A DNA stretch of 64,000 nt, taken from positions 106,895-170,894 of the forward strand of contig NZ_BSEV01000021.1 of assembly GCF_027922005.1 (NCBI RefSeq). The letters are read 5' to 3'. Each line of letters begins with the position of its first letter. Within the stretch, counting starts at the first letter, position 1. Below, piece by piece: positions 1 through 8,043 of the stretch. The DNA is from Streptosporangium carneum (GTDB lineage Bacteria; Actinomycetota; Actinomycetes; Streptosporangiales; Streptosporangiaceae). The position numbers and the translations under genes are program-made. Below the pieces are notes generated by a model. That model was not told where the DNA came from. It worked only from the letters and a program-made list of their open reading frames with translations, and searched no databases.

Positions 1-446
1 ATTCCGGCGTTGGCGTGCCCGTCGGAGATCAGCAGAAGTGTGGCGCCCCGGTCCGCGGAGGCGCGGCGGGTCTCCTGGACGCCTCGGAGCAGGCCGCTGG
101 AGAGATCCGTCGATCCCGCGGGGCCGATGGCCGCGATGGCACGCCGTACGGCCCGCTTGTCGGCGAGGGGCCCGGCGGCCACCTCGACGCGGGCGGAGGA
201 CTCGAAGGTGACGACACCGAAGTTGTCCGTCGGATCCAGCCGATCCACCAGTGCGAGCAGCGCCTGCTTGGCACCGTCGAGCCGGTCTCCGGCCATGGAT
301 CCGCTGCGATCGAGCACGATCTGTAAGGTCGCGGGCGGCCGGGTGGTGGTGGCCGCCCGCGGAGCGGTGATCTCCAGCAGGACGGTGACCTGGTCCTGCG
401 TGTCCAGGGGGATGAGATCCAGATCGAGATGCGCGCTCACACGCAT
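1..446 (-). CDS. VWA-domain protein, C-terminus cut by window edge
   Basis: The reverse strand is open from an ATG at 446 to the left edge, so about 148 N-terminal residues are visible. A von Willebrand A domain begins near residue 40: the metal-site motif LDRSGSMAG (DxSxS) is followed by an amphipathic helix, a VVTFESSARV strand, a threonine (GSTDLSSGL) typical of the second MIDAS loop, and LLISDGHAN, the third MIDAS aspartate. This suggests a metal-dependent protein-binding module, as in stand-alone VWA proteins or chelatase/inter-alpha-trypsin-like proteins; no signal peptide is visible, so it is probably cytoplasmic. The ribosome site AAGGAGTG lies 4-5 bases before the ATG. A good promoter sits at 484-512. 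The C-terminal architecture is outside the window. Confidence 0.85.
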   Translation of the reverse strand, partial: MRVSAHLDLDLIPLDTQDQVTVLLEITAPRAATTTRPPATLQIVLDRSGSMAGDRLDGAKQALLALVDRLDPTDNFGVVTFESSARVEVAAGPLADKRAVRRAIAAIGPAGSTDLSSGLLRGVQETRRASADRGATLLLISDGHANAG

Positions 447-483
447 GAATCACTCCTTGAAATCAGTGATCACAACGATTGAC

Positions 484-512
484 AATGTATCGATCAACAC
501 ATAGTCGGTCAA
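484..512 (-). promoter_or_regulatory. Promoter of the VWA gene
   Basis: Read on the minus strand: TTGACC, a 17-base spacer, TACATT, about 38 bases before the VWA start codon. The match to the main sigma-factor consensus is good. The direct repeats TGTATCGA overlap the -10 and lie just upstream of the -35, suggesting a regulator site. Confidence 0.6.
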
Positions 513-711
513 TCGTGTATCGAGTTCACAAAGCCAAGCATGGTGGAGTGATCCCGTCGGCCACACAGGTCCGACCGGGCGACGCCCCGGACTTCCGCCG
601 CCAGGGCCTCGGGGACACAGCCCCGCCAGGCGGGCGCGACAGCGTTCCCGGCCCCCAGACTCACTCCCAAGACCATGTGTGACCGAACGCAGATGGAACC
701 ATCTTTCATAT

Positions 712-728
712 TGTGGACTCAGTTCACA
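712..728. promoter_or_regulatory. Imperfect 17-bp palindrome before the DUF4352 gene
   Basis: TGTGGACTCAGTTCACA has 7 of 8 symmetric base pairs and ends two bases before the -10-like TATGAT (730-735). This placement fits a repressor operator for the DUF4352 gene. No regulator is known. Confidence 0.4.
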
Positions 729-810
729 GTATGATTTCCTTGTTCATCATGCGATGCGGGTCATGACCGCCTGATCGCCGCTGCCTCCCTCTCGGAAAGC
801 GAGCTTCGCC

Positions 811-1473
811 ATGCATGGAAACCAGCAGCCCCAGCAGTACGGCTACGCCCCGTCCCACCCGCACACCGTGATCGTGCAGAAGAGGGGCGGCGGCTGCCTG
901 CGCGCGGTCCTCATCGGCGCGGCCGTACTGGCGGTTCTGGTGGTCGCCGGCACGCTCCTCGGCAGGGGCGGCGGAACGTCCACAGGTTCCGGCGGCACCA
1001 CGACCGCGCAGGCCACCGACACCTCCGACCAGGCCGACAAGCCGGTGGAGACGGACAAGCCCGTGGAGGCGGAGAAGCCAGGCATCGGTGACACGGTCAA
1101 GGACGGCAAGTTCTCCTTCAAGGTCACCAAGGTCGAGACGGGCGTCAAGCGGGTCGGCGGCGAGTATGTCGGGTCGGACGCCCAGGGCCAGTACGTCCTG
1201 GTGCACATCACTGTCAAGAACATCGGTGACGAGGCCCAGCTGTTCAGCGACTCGTCGCAGAAGCTCATCGACGTCAAGAACAGGGAGTACGACACCGACA
1301 GCGGTGCCGCCGCCCTCAACCTGAAGAACTCAAACGCCTTCCTCAACACCATCAATCCCGGCAACACGGTCCGTGGAATCCTGCTCTTCGACGTCCCCAC
1401 GTCCTTCAAGAGCAAGGCCGTCGAGCTGCACGACTCCCCGTTCTCCGACGGTGTGGAGGTCTCACTGCGATGA
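811..1473 (+). CDS. DUF4352-type membrane-anchored protein
   Basis: A 220-residue protein. Residues 1-27 are Gln/Pro/His-rich and cytoplasmic-like; residues about 29-51 form one transmembrane helix; then comes a Gly/Ser/Thr linker and repeated DKPVE segments (about 52-90). The globular domain (about 90-220) has the immunoglobulin-like DUF4352 pattern: IGDTVKDGKFSFKV, then VLVHITVKNIGDEAQ, and ILLFDVP near the end. The family occurs on the outer surface of Gram-positive cells and in lipoproteins; its function is unknown. The start at 811 is the first ATG after the putative promoter. The ribosome site is weak. It is followed 77 bp later by a kinase gene on the same strand, so a shared transcript is possible. 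Confidence 0.8.
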   Translation: MHGNQQPQQYGYAPSHPHTVIVQKRGGGCLRAVLIGAAVLAVLVVAGTLLGRGGGTSTGSGGTTTAQATDTSDQADKPVETDKPVEAEKPGIGDTVKDGKFSFKVTKVETGVKRVGGEYVGSDAQGQYVLVHITVKNIGDEAQLFSDSSQKLIDVKNREYDTDSGAAALNLKNSNAFLNTINPGNTVRGILLFDVPTSFKSKAVELHDSPFSDGVEVSLR

Positions 1474-1550
1474 CACGCCGCAGGGAAGTGGTCTCATTAC
1501 GGGAACGCCCCATTCCTTGAAACCTCACGACCACTGAAGTTCGGAGTTCC

Positions 1551-2450
1551 ATGTTGATCGCGCAGCGCTACGAACTGCACCGCCCGATAGGCCGTGGCGG
1601 CATGGGGGAGCTCTGGGAAGGCGTCGACGTCCGCCTGAACCGTCGGGTGGCCGTCAAACGCGTCCGGCGGGACCGGATCACCGAGGAGTCCGTCCGGCGA
1701 TTCAGGCGTGAGGCCCGGATCATGGCTTTGCTCCGTCATCCCGGTGTGCCCACCATCCACGACTTCGGGGAGGACGACTACGGGTTCTTCCTGGTGATGG
1801 AGTTCGTCGACGGCTGGACCGTCACACATGTGCTCGACGCGCACGAGAGGCTCTCCGTTCCGTGGACCGCCCTGATCGGAGCACAGCTCTGTGCCGTGCT
1901 GTCGGCGGCACATGACCGCTCACTTGTCCATCGCGATCTGAAACCGGGCAATCTCATGCTCCGCCGCGACGCGACCCTCGTCCTGCTGGACTTCGGTGTC
2001 GCGACCGTTCTGGGTTCACCTGACTTCTCGGTGATCACCGGAACACTGGGAGCGCCGGGAACCGATCGGTACACGGCTCCCGAACAGGCCTACGACGGCA
2101 GGACCAACGCTCTGACCGACCTGTACTCGGTGGGCTGTGTCCTCTACGAGATGCTCACCGGGCGGTGGGTCTTCCAGGCGACAGACCGCGTCGCCGAGGT
2201 CGGCGGACATCTCGGCCTCGCTCCGGTGCGCCCCACGGCGCTGCTGGGGGCCTCGGTGCCCGTGGAACTCGACGCGCTGGTGATGTCGCTGCTGGAGAAG
2301 GAACCCGACCGGCGCCCGCAACGCGCCGACGAGGTCTTTCACCGGCTCCTGCCCTTCGTGCGGGACCTGCCGCCGCTGCCCGGCGTGGTCGATCGCGTGA
2401 GGAAGCCGATCCACCTGTACGCCCAGGCGGTGTCCCAGGTCGGCTGGTGA
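1551..2450 (+). CDS. Soluble Ser/Thr protein kinase
   Basis: A 299-residue Hanks-type (PknB-like) kinase consisting of little more than the catalytic domain. All landmarks are present: glycine loop GRGGMGELWEG (14-24), ATP lysine K36 in VAVKRV, catalytic loop HRDLKPGN (127-134), DFG (147-149) and an APEQ activation-segment end. There is no transmembrane helix or sensor domain after the kinase, unlike PknB, so it must act in the cytoplasm or be recruited by a partner. GGAG lies 4 bases before the ATG. Its 3' end runs into a 16-bp tandem repeat shared with the convergent kinase gene. Confidence 0.93.
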   Translation: MLIAQRYELHRPIGRGGMGELWEGVDVRLNRRVAVKRVRRDRITEESVRRFRREARIMALLRHPGVPTIHDFGEDDYGFFLVMEFVDGWTVTHVLDAHERLSVPWTALIGAQLCAVLSAAHDRSLVHRDLKPGNLMLRRDATLVLLDFGVATVLGSPDFSVITGTLGAPGTDRYTAPEQAYDGRTNALTDLYSVGCVLYEMLTGRWVFQATDRVAEVGGHLGLAPVRPTALLGASVPVELDALVMSLLEKEPDRRPQRADEVFHRLLPFVRDLPPLPGVVDRVRKPIHLYAQAVSQVGW

Positions 2451-2534
2451 CGCCGTCAGTCGGTGCCCTCGTCAGTTGGTGCCCCCATCAGTCGGCACCC
2501 CTGTCAGTCGGTGACGCCGTCAGTTGGTGACCTC
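2439..2534. repeat. Six tandem 16-bp units spanning two convergent stop codons
   Basis: Units start at 2439, 2455, 2471, 2487, 2503 and 2519; the consensus is GTCAGTYGGTGMCSYC. The first unit is diverged and lies in the last codons of the left kinase; the last unit carries the stop codon of the right kinase on the minus strand, where each unit reads as the gene's final codons plus TGA. The array therefore looks like a tandem duplication of a gene 3' end. 16 is not a multiple of 3, so read-through would change frame at every unit. Confidence 0.85.
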
Positions 2535-3953
2535 CAGCATCACCTCGGCGGCCGTCGGCCGGTCTCGCGGGTCCTTGGCCAGGCAGGCGGCCACCGGAGC
2601 CTGCAGTGCCACGGGCAGCACGGACAGGTCCGGGTGATGGCTGACGATCATTTTGAAGACGGCCGGCTGGGAGGCGGCGCCGAAGGCGTGCCTGCCCGTG
2701 GCGCCGAAGAGCATGGTCGCCCCCCAGCTGAAGATGTCGGACGCCGGTCCGACCGGCTCACCGGAGATCTGCTCGGGCGACATGTAGATCAGGGTGCCCT
2801 TGAGACCGCCCGAGGTCATCGTGATCTGGTCGAGCGCTCTGGCGATCCCGAAGTCGATCACCCGAGGGCCGTCCTGGCCGATCAGAACATTGGCCGGCTT
2901 GAAGTCCCGGTGCACGATGCCGGCGGCGTGAATGCCCTTGAGCGCCGCCGCCGTCCCGATGGCCAACCGGGTCAGGCCGTCGCCGCCCCTCGGCCCCTCG
3001 GTCCTGACCAGCCGTTCCAGGGAGGGGCCGGGCACGTATTCGCTGACGATGTAGGCCAGGTCGTCGACGACGCCGACGTCGATCACCTTCGCCGTGGCGA
3101 AGGGACGCACCCGGCGGGCCATGGTGGCCTCCCTGATGAAGCTCTCGCGTTCGGCCGCACCACCGATGATCCGATTGTGCAGCACCTTGATCGCCACCGG
3201 CTGCCCGTCCGGGCCGTGCGCGAGATAGACCGCCCCCTGGCCCCCCTCGCCGATCTTCCGGATCAGTGGATACGGCCCGATCCTGTTGAAGGGGTGGGAA
3301 ACGGACTCACCGCCCATGCTGTTCCACGAGGGCGTGGAGACCGACCGGGAGACCGGCGGAGCCTGGGCCGGGGCGGCGTGAGCCTGGTAGGACGGTGGCG
3401 GAGCGGTCGAAGGCCGGTACGGCGACGACGAGGCGCTCGAAGGCCGATACGGCGGTGGTGAGGCGGGCGGAGCATGGTGCGGCGGTGGCGGCACGGGGCT
3501 GTGGCTCCAGACCGCCGAGGGGATATGGGGCCTCGTCCGGGGCCGGAAAACGGCTGATCGGAGAATGAGCGTGTGCACCGTGCCGCCCAGCCAGCCCGTA
3601 AGGATCCAGACTCCCACCACCATGTCGACCACCGGCTCCTTGGTCGCGGGATTGTTGTCGCTGAAGGCCGCCGTAATGGTGAAGTACACGATCAGCAATA
3701 CGCCGTAGACGCCGGCCGCGAAGCCTAAATTCCGGCTTTTCAGGCGCAACGCGGCGTGTCCGACGATGCAGGGAGTCGCGAATCCGCAGGTGTACAGCGG
3801 CGCCAACGCCCAGACCAGGCTGAGTGGAAAGCCTCGCCATGAAGGCCGGTCAGGAATACGTCCGCCGGTGTTGTGGTGATAGTGGGCGGGACCACTCGCG
3901 GGGGACACATCGCAAATGATACGGATCGGTCGGGCCCGGGTGGAGAAAGCCAT
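2520..3953 (-). CDS. Ser/Thr protein kinase with N-terminal membrane domain
   Basis: A 477-residue protein with inverted order: two or three hydrophobic segments near residues 45-140 (around WALAPLYTCGFATPCIVGHA, GVYGVLLIVYFTITAAF and VVDMVVGVWILTGWLGGTV), then a Pro/Ser/Tyr-rich spacer with SxxPYRPS repeats (about 150-205), then the kinase. The catalytic domain has GEGGQGAVY, the ATP lysine in VAIKVL, HRDFKPAN (Phe where Leu is usual), DFGIA and SPEQ. Most actinomycete kinases carry the kinase first. The start at 3953 has no clear ribosome site and no upstream in-frame start was found, so the true start may be a GTG some 15 codons inside. The convergent gene is also a kinase. Confidence 0.88.
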   Translation of the reverse strand: MAFSTRARPIRIICDVSPASGPAHYHHNTGGRIPDRPSWRGFPLSLVWALAPLYTCGFATPCIVGHAALRLKSRNLGFAAGVYGVLLIVYFTITAAFSDNNPATKEPVVDMVVGVWILTGWLGGTVHTLILRSAVFRPRTRPHIPSAVWSHSPVPPPPHHAPPASPPPYRPSSASSSPYRPSTAPPPSYQAHAAPAQAPPVSRSVSTPSWNSMGGESVSHPFNRIGPYPLIRKIGEGGQGAVYLAHGPDGQPVAIKVLHNRIIGGAAERESFIREATMARRVRPFATAKVIDVGVVDDLAYIVSEYVPGPSLERLVRTEGPRGGDGLTRLAIGTAAALKGIHAAGIVHRDFKPANVLIGQDGPRVIDFGIARALDQITMTSGGLKGTLIYMSPEQISGEPVGPASDIFSWGATMLFGATGRHAFGAASQPAVFKMIVSHHPDLSVLPVALQAPVAACLAKDPRDRPTAAEVMLEVTN

Positions 3954-4053
3954 GCGAACGGCACGCGGGCAGGTGTGGACGGGCGGACATGAGTCACCGG
4001 GGCGACCTCTGGGCGAGCTGTGACGAGCCCCCTGAGGAGGCCGCCCGGTGGTT

Positions 4054-6504
4054 TCAGGCGCCGAGCTGGCGGGTGATCGACGGGTCGGTGATGGAGGTGT
4101 CGTCGGCCAGCAGGAAGGCCTTGGACAGGATGACCGAGAGCATGCCGCCGTCCTCCTCGAAGGGCAGGAAGACGGACGCGGTTTCGCGGTCGTGGCCGGG
4201 GACGATGCACAGGTAGGCGTCGTTGGGCTCCATCAGGATGTTGCCCGAGCCCAGGTGGATCCGGTAGGTCCGCAGGTCGCCGCGCACCCGCAGGAAGCGG
4301 TCGGTGAGCTCGGCCCGGTCGGCGATCCGGAGGCGGGGCAGCAGGCGGGTGAGCGCGTCGCGCCGGGTCTGGGCGGTCTCGGTGAGCTCGCCGAACCCGT
4401 AGGAGTGCCAGTAGTCCTCGTGGCCTCCGGTCGCCTGTTCGTCGAGGCCGACCGAGGTGACGCCCACGGCCAGGTCGGCGTCGCGGAGCACCTCCGACAG
4501 CACCAGCGGCGGCACCTCGGTCAGCGGGACGCCCTCGCGGTAGGCGTAGCCGTAGTGGTCGACGGCGTCCTGCCCGTCCCGGTGGAAACGGATCTGCTCG
4601 CTGACACAGAAGGAGGCGGAGCCCCAGCCGTCGGCCTCCGGGTCGCCCGTTATGCGGATGTTCCAGCGGGCCTGCCAGCCGGACAGCTCCTTGACGGCGT
4701 CGCTCTGGCTGCCGAGGTCGTAGTCCCAGTGGCCGATCGACAGGTCGGTCCAGCCGCGCTGGTTCAGCAGCGCCTTGGCCTGGCCGTAGCGCAACACGTG
4801 TCCAGCGAAGCGCTTGGAGTGGGTGCGGGTCCGTTCCTCGGCCGGGGTCAGCAGGTAGACCTCGCGGAAGGCCTGCTTGTACGGCTGGCGCACCCCGCGC
4901 TCCAGCAGGTGGTCACGCCAGGCCCGCACGTCCTCGGCCGCCTCGCGGATCGGGTGCCACAGCAGGACCGGTGTGTCGGGGTACGGCTGGATCCTGCGGC
5001 CGCGCGGGTCGGTGAGCTCCCATCCGGAATCGGTCCTGACGGGGACTCCCGCCGGGCCCTGGAGGATCTGCCAGATCAGGTTCCTGGCGTACAGGCCGGT
5101 GACCGGGTGGTCGAGGAAGAACTCCGTCACCTCGTGCCAGCGCCAGATCCGTTCCTCGATCAGCGCCCGCTCCAGCCGGAACCGCTCGGCCGGCAGCGCC
5201 TGCTTGAGCTCCTTCAGCGTGGCCTTGAGCTCGGCGAGCGCGGGATCCCTGCGGATGGCCTGCGGGGCCGACTTGACGCTTCTGCCCGCCGGGTTGACGA
5301 ACCGCAGCGCGGGACCGTCGGCGCAGAGCCGTACGAGGCAGTCGCCGATTTTCTCCTCCCGCACCCCGTCCTGGCCGAGCCCGAAGGCCGGCACGGTCCG
5401 GTCGAGCAGCCGCTCACGGCTGAGGCCCGCCTGAGCGGCCACCGCGTCCAGGGCGTGCGCCACGTTGGCCAGCACCGTCTTCTTACGGACCTTGACCTGG
5501 ACCCTGGCCAGTGCCGCGACCGTGTCCAGCCCGCCACGGCGGGCCAGGACGTTCACGGCGGCGTTGGCGAGCATCTCGCTGCGGCAGTTGGCGCCCGATC
5601 CGCCGATGCCGGTGCCGCAGGTCAGGGCGAGGTCGCCGAGGAGCTGGGGCACCCACGGCTCGTCGATCAGCTCGCAGGTCCACACCATGCCACGCACCGG
5701 TACGGCGGTGCGTCCGTGCAGGAAGACGGTCTCCTGCCACTCGTGACCGTTGGCGGCGACATGATCGATCGTCTTCTCCCGGTGCGCCGCCACCAAGGGA
5801 AGGATCTCGCGGATGAGGCCGACGGCCTCGGGCGTCAACAGCGTCCGAGCGGTCTTGAGCCATCTGTCGCTGGGCTTGGCGGGGCGGGCGGCGCTCCAGT
5901 GGCGCAGCAGGGGCAGGACCGCGGGATCGGCCAGGCGGGAGCCGTACTTCTCGGCCAGCGTGCGAGCGACGTCGTCGCAGTCCCAGATCACGTTCCGCAC
6001 CACGCCAGCCGGGCCGTGCTCGGGAGGTTCGGTCAGCAGCTCCTCCAGCTGCTCGTGCACAGTCTCCCAGACCGGCCTGTGGTCACGGTGAAACCAGGAC
6101 GGCGTGTCTCCCAGGATGCGGCGGCGGTCGGTGTGGTCCAGCCGCCGGGCCGCGGCGAGCGGAATCCGGTACAGCTCCGGATAGTTGGTGTGCCGCCAGA
6201 TCATCAGCACGTTGGCGGCTTCCCAGAGGAAGCGGACGTCCTCAGCCGTCCACGGGCTGTCGCCGTCGGCGGCGAACCGGGTCGCGCGCAGGACGCGCTC
6301 GTCGTGGTCGTGGCCTCCCTCCGCTCCCCTGGCGAGCCGCAGTTGCGCCCAGCGGCCGAACAGCCGCGGGTCACCCCCCTCGTCGGCGGGCTCCCGCCCC
6401 GCCTCGAAGGCCGCGTCGAAGCGGGCGAAGGCCTCCAGGGTCAACGGATCCAGGTTTTCGACCATGTAGCTGTGACATTGCGCGAAATCGTCGACGGCCC
6501 CCAT
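4054..6504 (-). CDS. DUF4132 domain protein
   Basis: A large 816-residue cytoplasmic protein without signal peptide or membrane segments. The C-terminal third carries the DUF4132 signature: HPIREAAEDVRAWRDHLLE, then PYKQAFREVYLLTPAE, RFAGHVLRYGQ and LLNQRGW. DUF4132 occurs in proteins related to E. coli MolR/YehI, often with WGR domains; no biochemical role is established. The N-terminal 400 residues look like alpha-helical repeats. The ATG at 6504 lies directly after the stop of the small upstream gene (6507-6899), so the two are almost certainly co-translated. No catalytic motif is recognisable. Confidence 0.85.
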   Translation of the reverse strand: MGAVDDFAQCHSYMVENLDPLTLEAFARFDAAFEAGREPADEGGDPRLFGRWAQLRLARGAEGGHDHDERVLRATRFAADGDSPWTAEDVRFLWEAANVLMIWRHTNYPELYRIPLAAARRLDHTDRRRILGDTPSWFHRDHRPVWETVHEQLEELLTEPPEHGPAGVVRNVIWDCDDVARTLAEKYGSRLADPAVLPLLRHWSAARPAKPSDRWLKTARTLLTPEAVGLIREILPLVAAHREKTIDHVAANGHEWQETVFLHGRTAVPVRGMVWTCELIDEPWVPQLLGDLALTCGTGIGGSGANCRSEMLANAAVNVLARRGGLDTVAALARVQVKVRKKTVLANVAHALDAVAAQAGLSRERLLDRTVPAFGLGQDGVREEKIGDCLVRLCADGPALRFVNPAGRSVKSAPQAIRRDPALAELKATLKELKQALPAERFRLERALIEERIWRWHEVTEFFLDHPVTGLYARNLIWQILQGPAGVPVRTDSGWELTDPRGRRIQPYPDTPVLLWHPIREAAEDVRAWRDHLLERGVRQPYKQAFREVYLLTPAEERTRTHSKRFAGHVLRYGQAKALLNQRGWTDLSIGHWDYDLGSQSDAVKELSGWQARWNIRITGDPEADGWGSASFCVSEQIRFHRDGQDAVDHYGYAYREGVPLTEVPPLVLSEVLRDADLAVGVTSVGLDEQATGGHEDYWHSYGFGELTETAQTRRDALTRLLPRLRIADRAELTDRFLRVRGDLRTYRIHLGSGNILMEPNDAYLCIVPGHDRETASVFLPFEEDGGMLSVILSKAFLLADDTSITDPSITRQLGA

Positions 6505-6506
6505 GC

Positions 6507-6899
6507 TCAGCCCCCGACCAGCGGCACGAGCTTGACGAACGACACGACCGGGTCGACGGTCAGGTCGATCATCTCGGACAGGTCGTCGATCTGACGCTCC
6601 CCGACCAGCAGCAGGAAGCCGTTGCGCTGAAACGCCCGCTCGGCGGCGTCCGCCTGACGCTCCCAGTCGATCCGCCGCTTCTCGCCCATCCGGTAGCCGT
6701 TCAGCTCCACCTCGGCGTCCACGGGACGGACCAGGCCGGTGAACCGGACGGAGGGAGCGGCGTTGTAGCGGGCGACCTCCTCACGGACGCGGAGCCGTAC
6801 GAGCTCCCGCGCCGAAATGCTCTCCGGCAGGTCGGGGAGCGAGAACTCCTCTATCGGCTTTCCCATCGCGGTCTCGTCCCGGAAGGTGACCGTTGCCAT
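6507..6899 (-). CDS. Small partner protein of the DUF4132 gene
   Basis: A 130-residue protein of unknown family. The start chosen is the ATG at 6899, preceded by GGAG seven bases upstream; a longer open frame to 7052 is Gly/Ala/Pro-rich and lacks a ribosome site. The sequence is mixed alpha/beta with a basic centre (MGEKRRIDWERQADAAERAF) and hydrophobic strands (GFLLLVGE, VVSFVKLVPLVGG); no membrane helix. Its stop is 2 bases before the DUF4132 start, so it probably works with that protein. Confidence 0.7.
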   Translation of the reverse strand: MATVTFRDETAMGKPIEEFSLPDLPESISARELVRLRVREEVARYNAAPSVRFTGLVRPVDAEVELNGYRMGEKRRIDWERQADAAERAFQRNGFLLLVGERQIDDLSEMIDLTVDPVVSFVKLVPLVGG

Positions 6900-7098
6900 C
6901 CCGCAGCTCCACAAGTCATCGGAATCATTGTGATGGCCATCAGTAGCATTGGCAGCCGACAGAAAATCCGATGCCGCAGTCGCCGGGGGAGCTCCCGCCT
7001 CTCCGCCGGGCCTTCCGTGCGCTCCCGTCGCGAAGCCCTGCCCCGGACTCACCCTTGGAGCACCGCGGCGAAGGCCTCAGCCTTTCGACCTCGGGCGG

Positions 7099-7428
7099 CT
7101 AGTCGAAGTAGCCCGACGCCATGCTGCGGGGACCGTTGCCTCGCGGATCGTTGTCCTCTTCCCACTGCCGGTCGCGCTCCCGGTCGCGGCGCAGGCTGTC
7201 GGCGTCGCCACGGGCGAAGCCGAGGAACATGAGGACCGGCGCGAGAATCACCAGAAGCCCCACGGCCCACATGAACGCGTACGCGGCCACGATGACGACC
7301 ACGACTGTGCTGACGATGTCGCACAAGATCCGCCAGCCGCGCGGCAGCCCGTTGCGCCAGGCGATGTATCGCCGGCCGAGTTTGGAACGTCTACCGAGTT
7401 TGGGCCGTTTTCCGTTCTTGTGTGCCAC
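7099..7428 (-). CDS. Small membrane protein with two transmembrane helices
   Basis: 109 residues: a strongly basic N-terminus (KNGKRPKLGRRSKLGRR), one long hydrophobic stretch (about 36-70, DIVSTVVVVIVAAYAFMWAV then GLLVILAPVLMFLGFA) that can form a hairpin, and a charged, Arg/Asp-rich C-terminal tail. Family not recognised. Lower G+C in the basic N-terminus. It is alone on its strand, transcribed away from the AT-richer region to its right. Confidence 0.6.
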   Translation of the reverse strand: MAHKNGKRPKLGRRSKLGRRYIAWRNGLPRGWRILCDIVSTVVVVIVAAYAFMWAVGLLVILAPVLMFLGFARGDADSLRRDRERDRQWEEDNDPRGNGPRSMASGYFD

Positions 7429-8043
7429 GCCAATCCCTTCCGCGATGAGGGCGACAAACGCGGTGAACGGAGAAACGCGACCAGTCCACCGGGTTTTTCC
7501 AACACGTCACCGACACTCTGACGCGCCAGAACGCAAGATCGACATCAAAGCCGCGTCATCCAGCCACGCCTGCTTCGAGGGAAGATGAACGACGTATCCC
7601 CACCTCAACAGCATGGGGATAAAACCAAACAAGCCAATGAGAATCATAGAAAGGCGGCCGGATACCTAGTTTTCCGAAACTACCACACCAAGCTCGCCCC
7701 AAACCGTAGAACAGCCCCACCCGTCGTGGCCCGCCACGCGAGTGAACCCCACCTCGCCTCCCACGGACGACCGGCGCCGAACCGCCTCCCGGCCGTCCGA
7801 AACGGCCAGTGAGACATCAATAGAAAAATCCGGCTATATGACCTAAATCCGCAATTAAGGAATCAGCCCCACGGCCGGGTGATGCGATTTCTCCGGCCGG
7901 CCAGGCGCACCGCCACCTGGATGTTTCTCGGACGTCGTGCGGCGCCGTACACGACCGCTCGCGGGATCGCCGACAGCTCCCCGTCGAACTCGGTGATACC
8001 GGCAGGAACCCTGCACCAACCTCGATGAACCAGCCACGACAGA
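7429..8043. other. Divergent intergenic region, relatively AT-rich
   Basis: 615 bp without a convincing gene. The 7590-7690 and 7800-7870 parts are much richer in A+T than the surroundings. A possible 75-codon frame at 7585-7812 has a ribosome-site-like GAGGGAAG but no protein-like features. No palindrome of note was seen. Confidence 0.5.

Larger units (their letters stand above)
447..810. other. Divergent intergenic region
   Basis: No convincing gene. It holds the minus-strand promoter of the VWA gene (484-512), two direct copies of TGTATCGA (486-493 and 516-523) spaced exactly 30 bp apart around it, and, nearer the rightward gene, an imperfect 17-bp inverted repeat (712-728) next to a TATGAT -10-like hexamer (730-735). 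Confidence 0.6.

Noticed and set aside
4048..6594. 848-codon plus-strand frame opposite the DUF4132 gene
   Set aside because: A GC-bias shadow: Val/Gly/Ala/Arg-rich, no ribosome site, no recognisable motif; the opposite strand encodes a clear family.
7585..7812. 75-codon frame with a GAGGGAAG ribosome-site-like sequence
   Set aside because: Sequence is His/Asn/Arg/Pro-rich without secondary-structure pattern and lies in AT-richer DNA; not protein-like enough to report.
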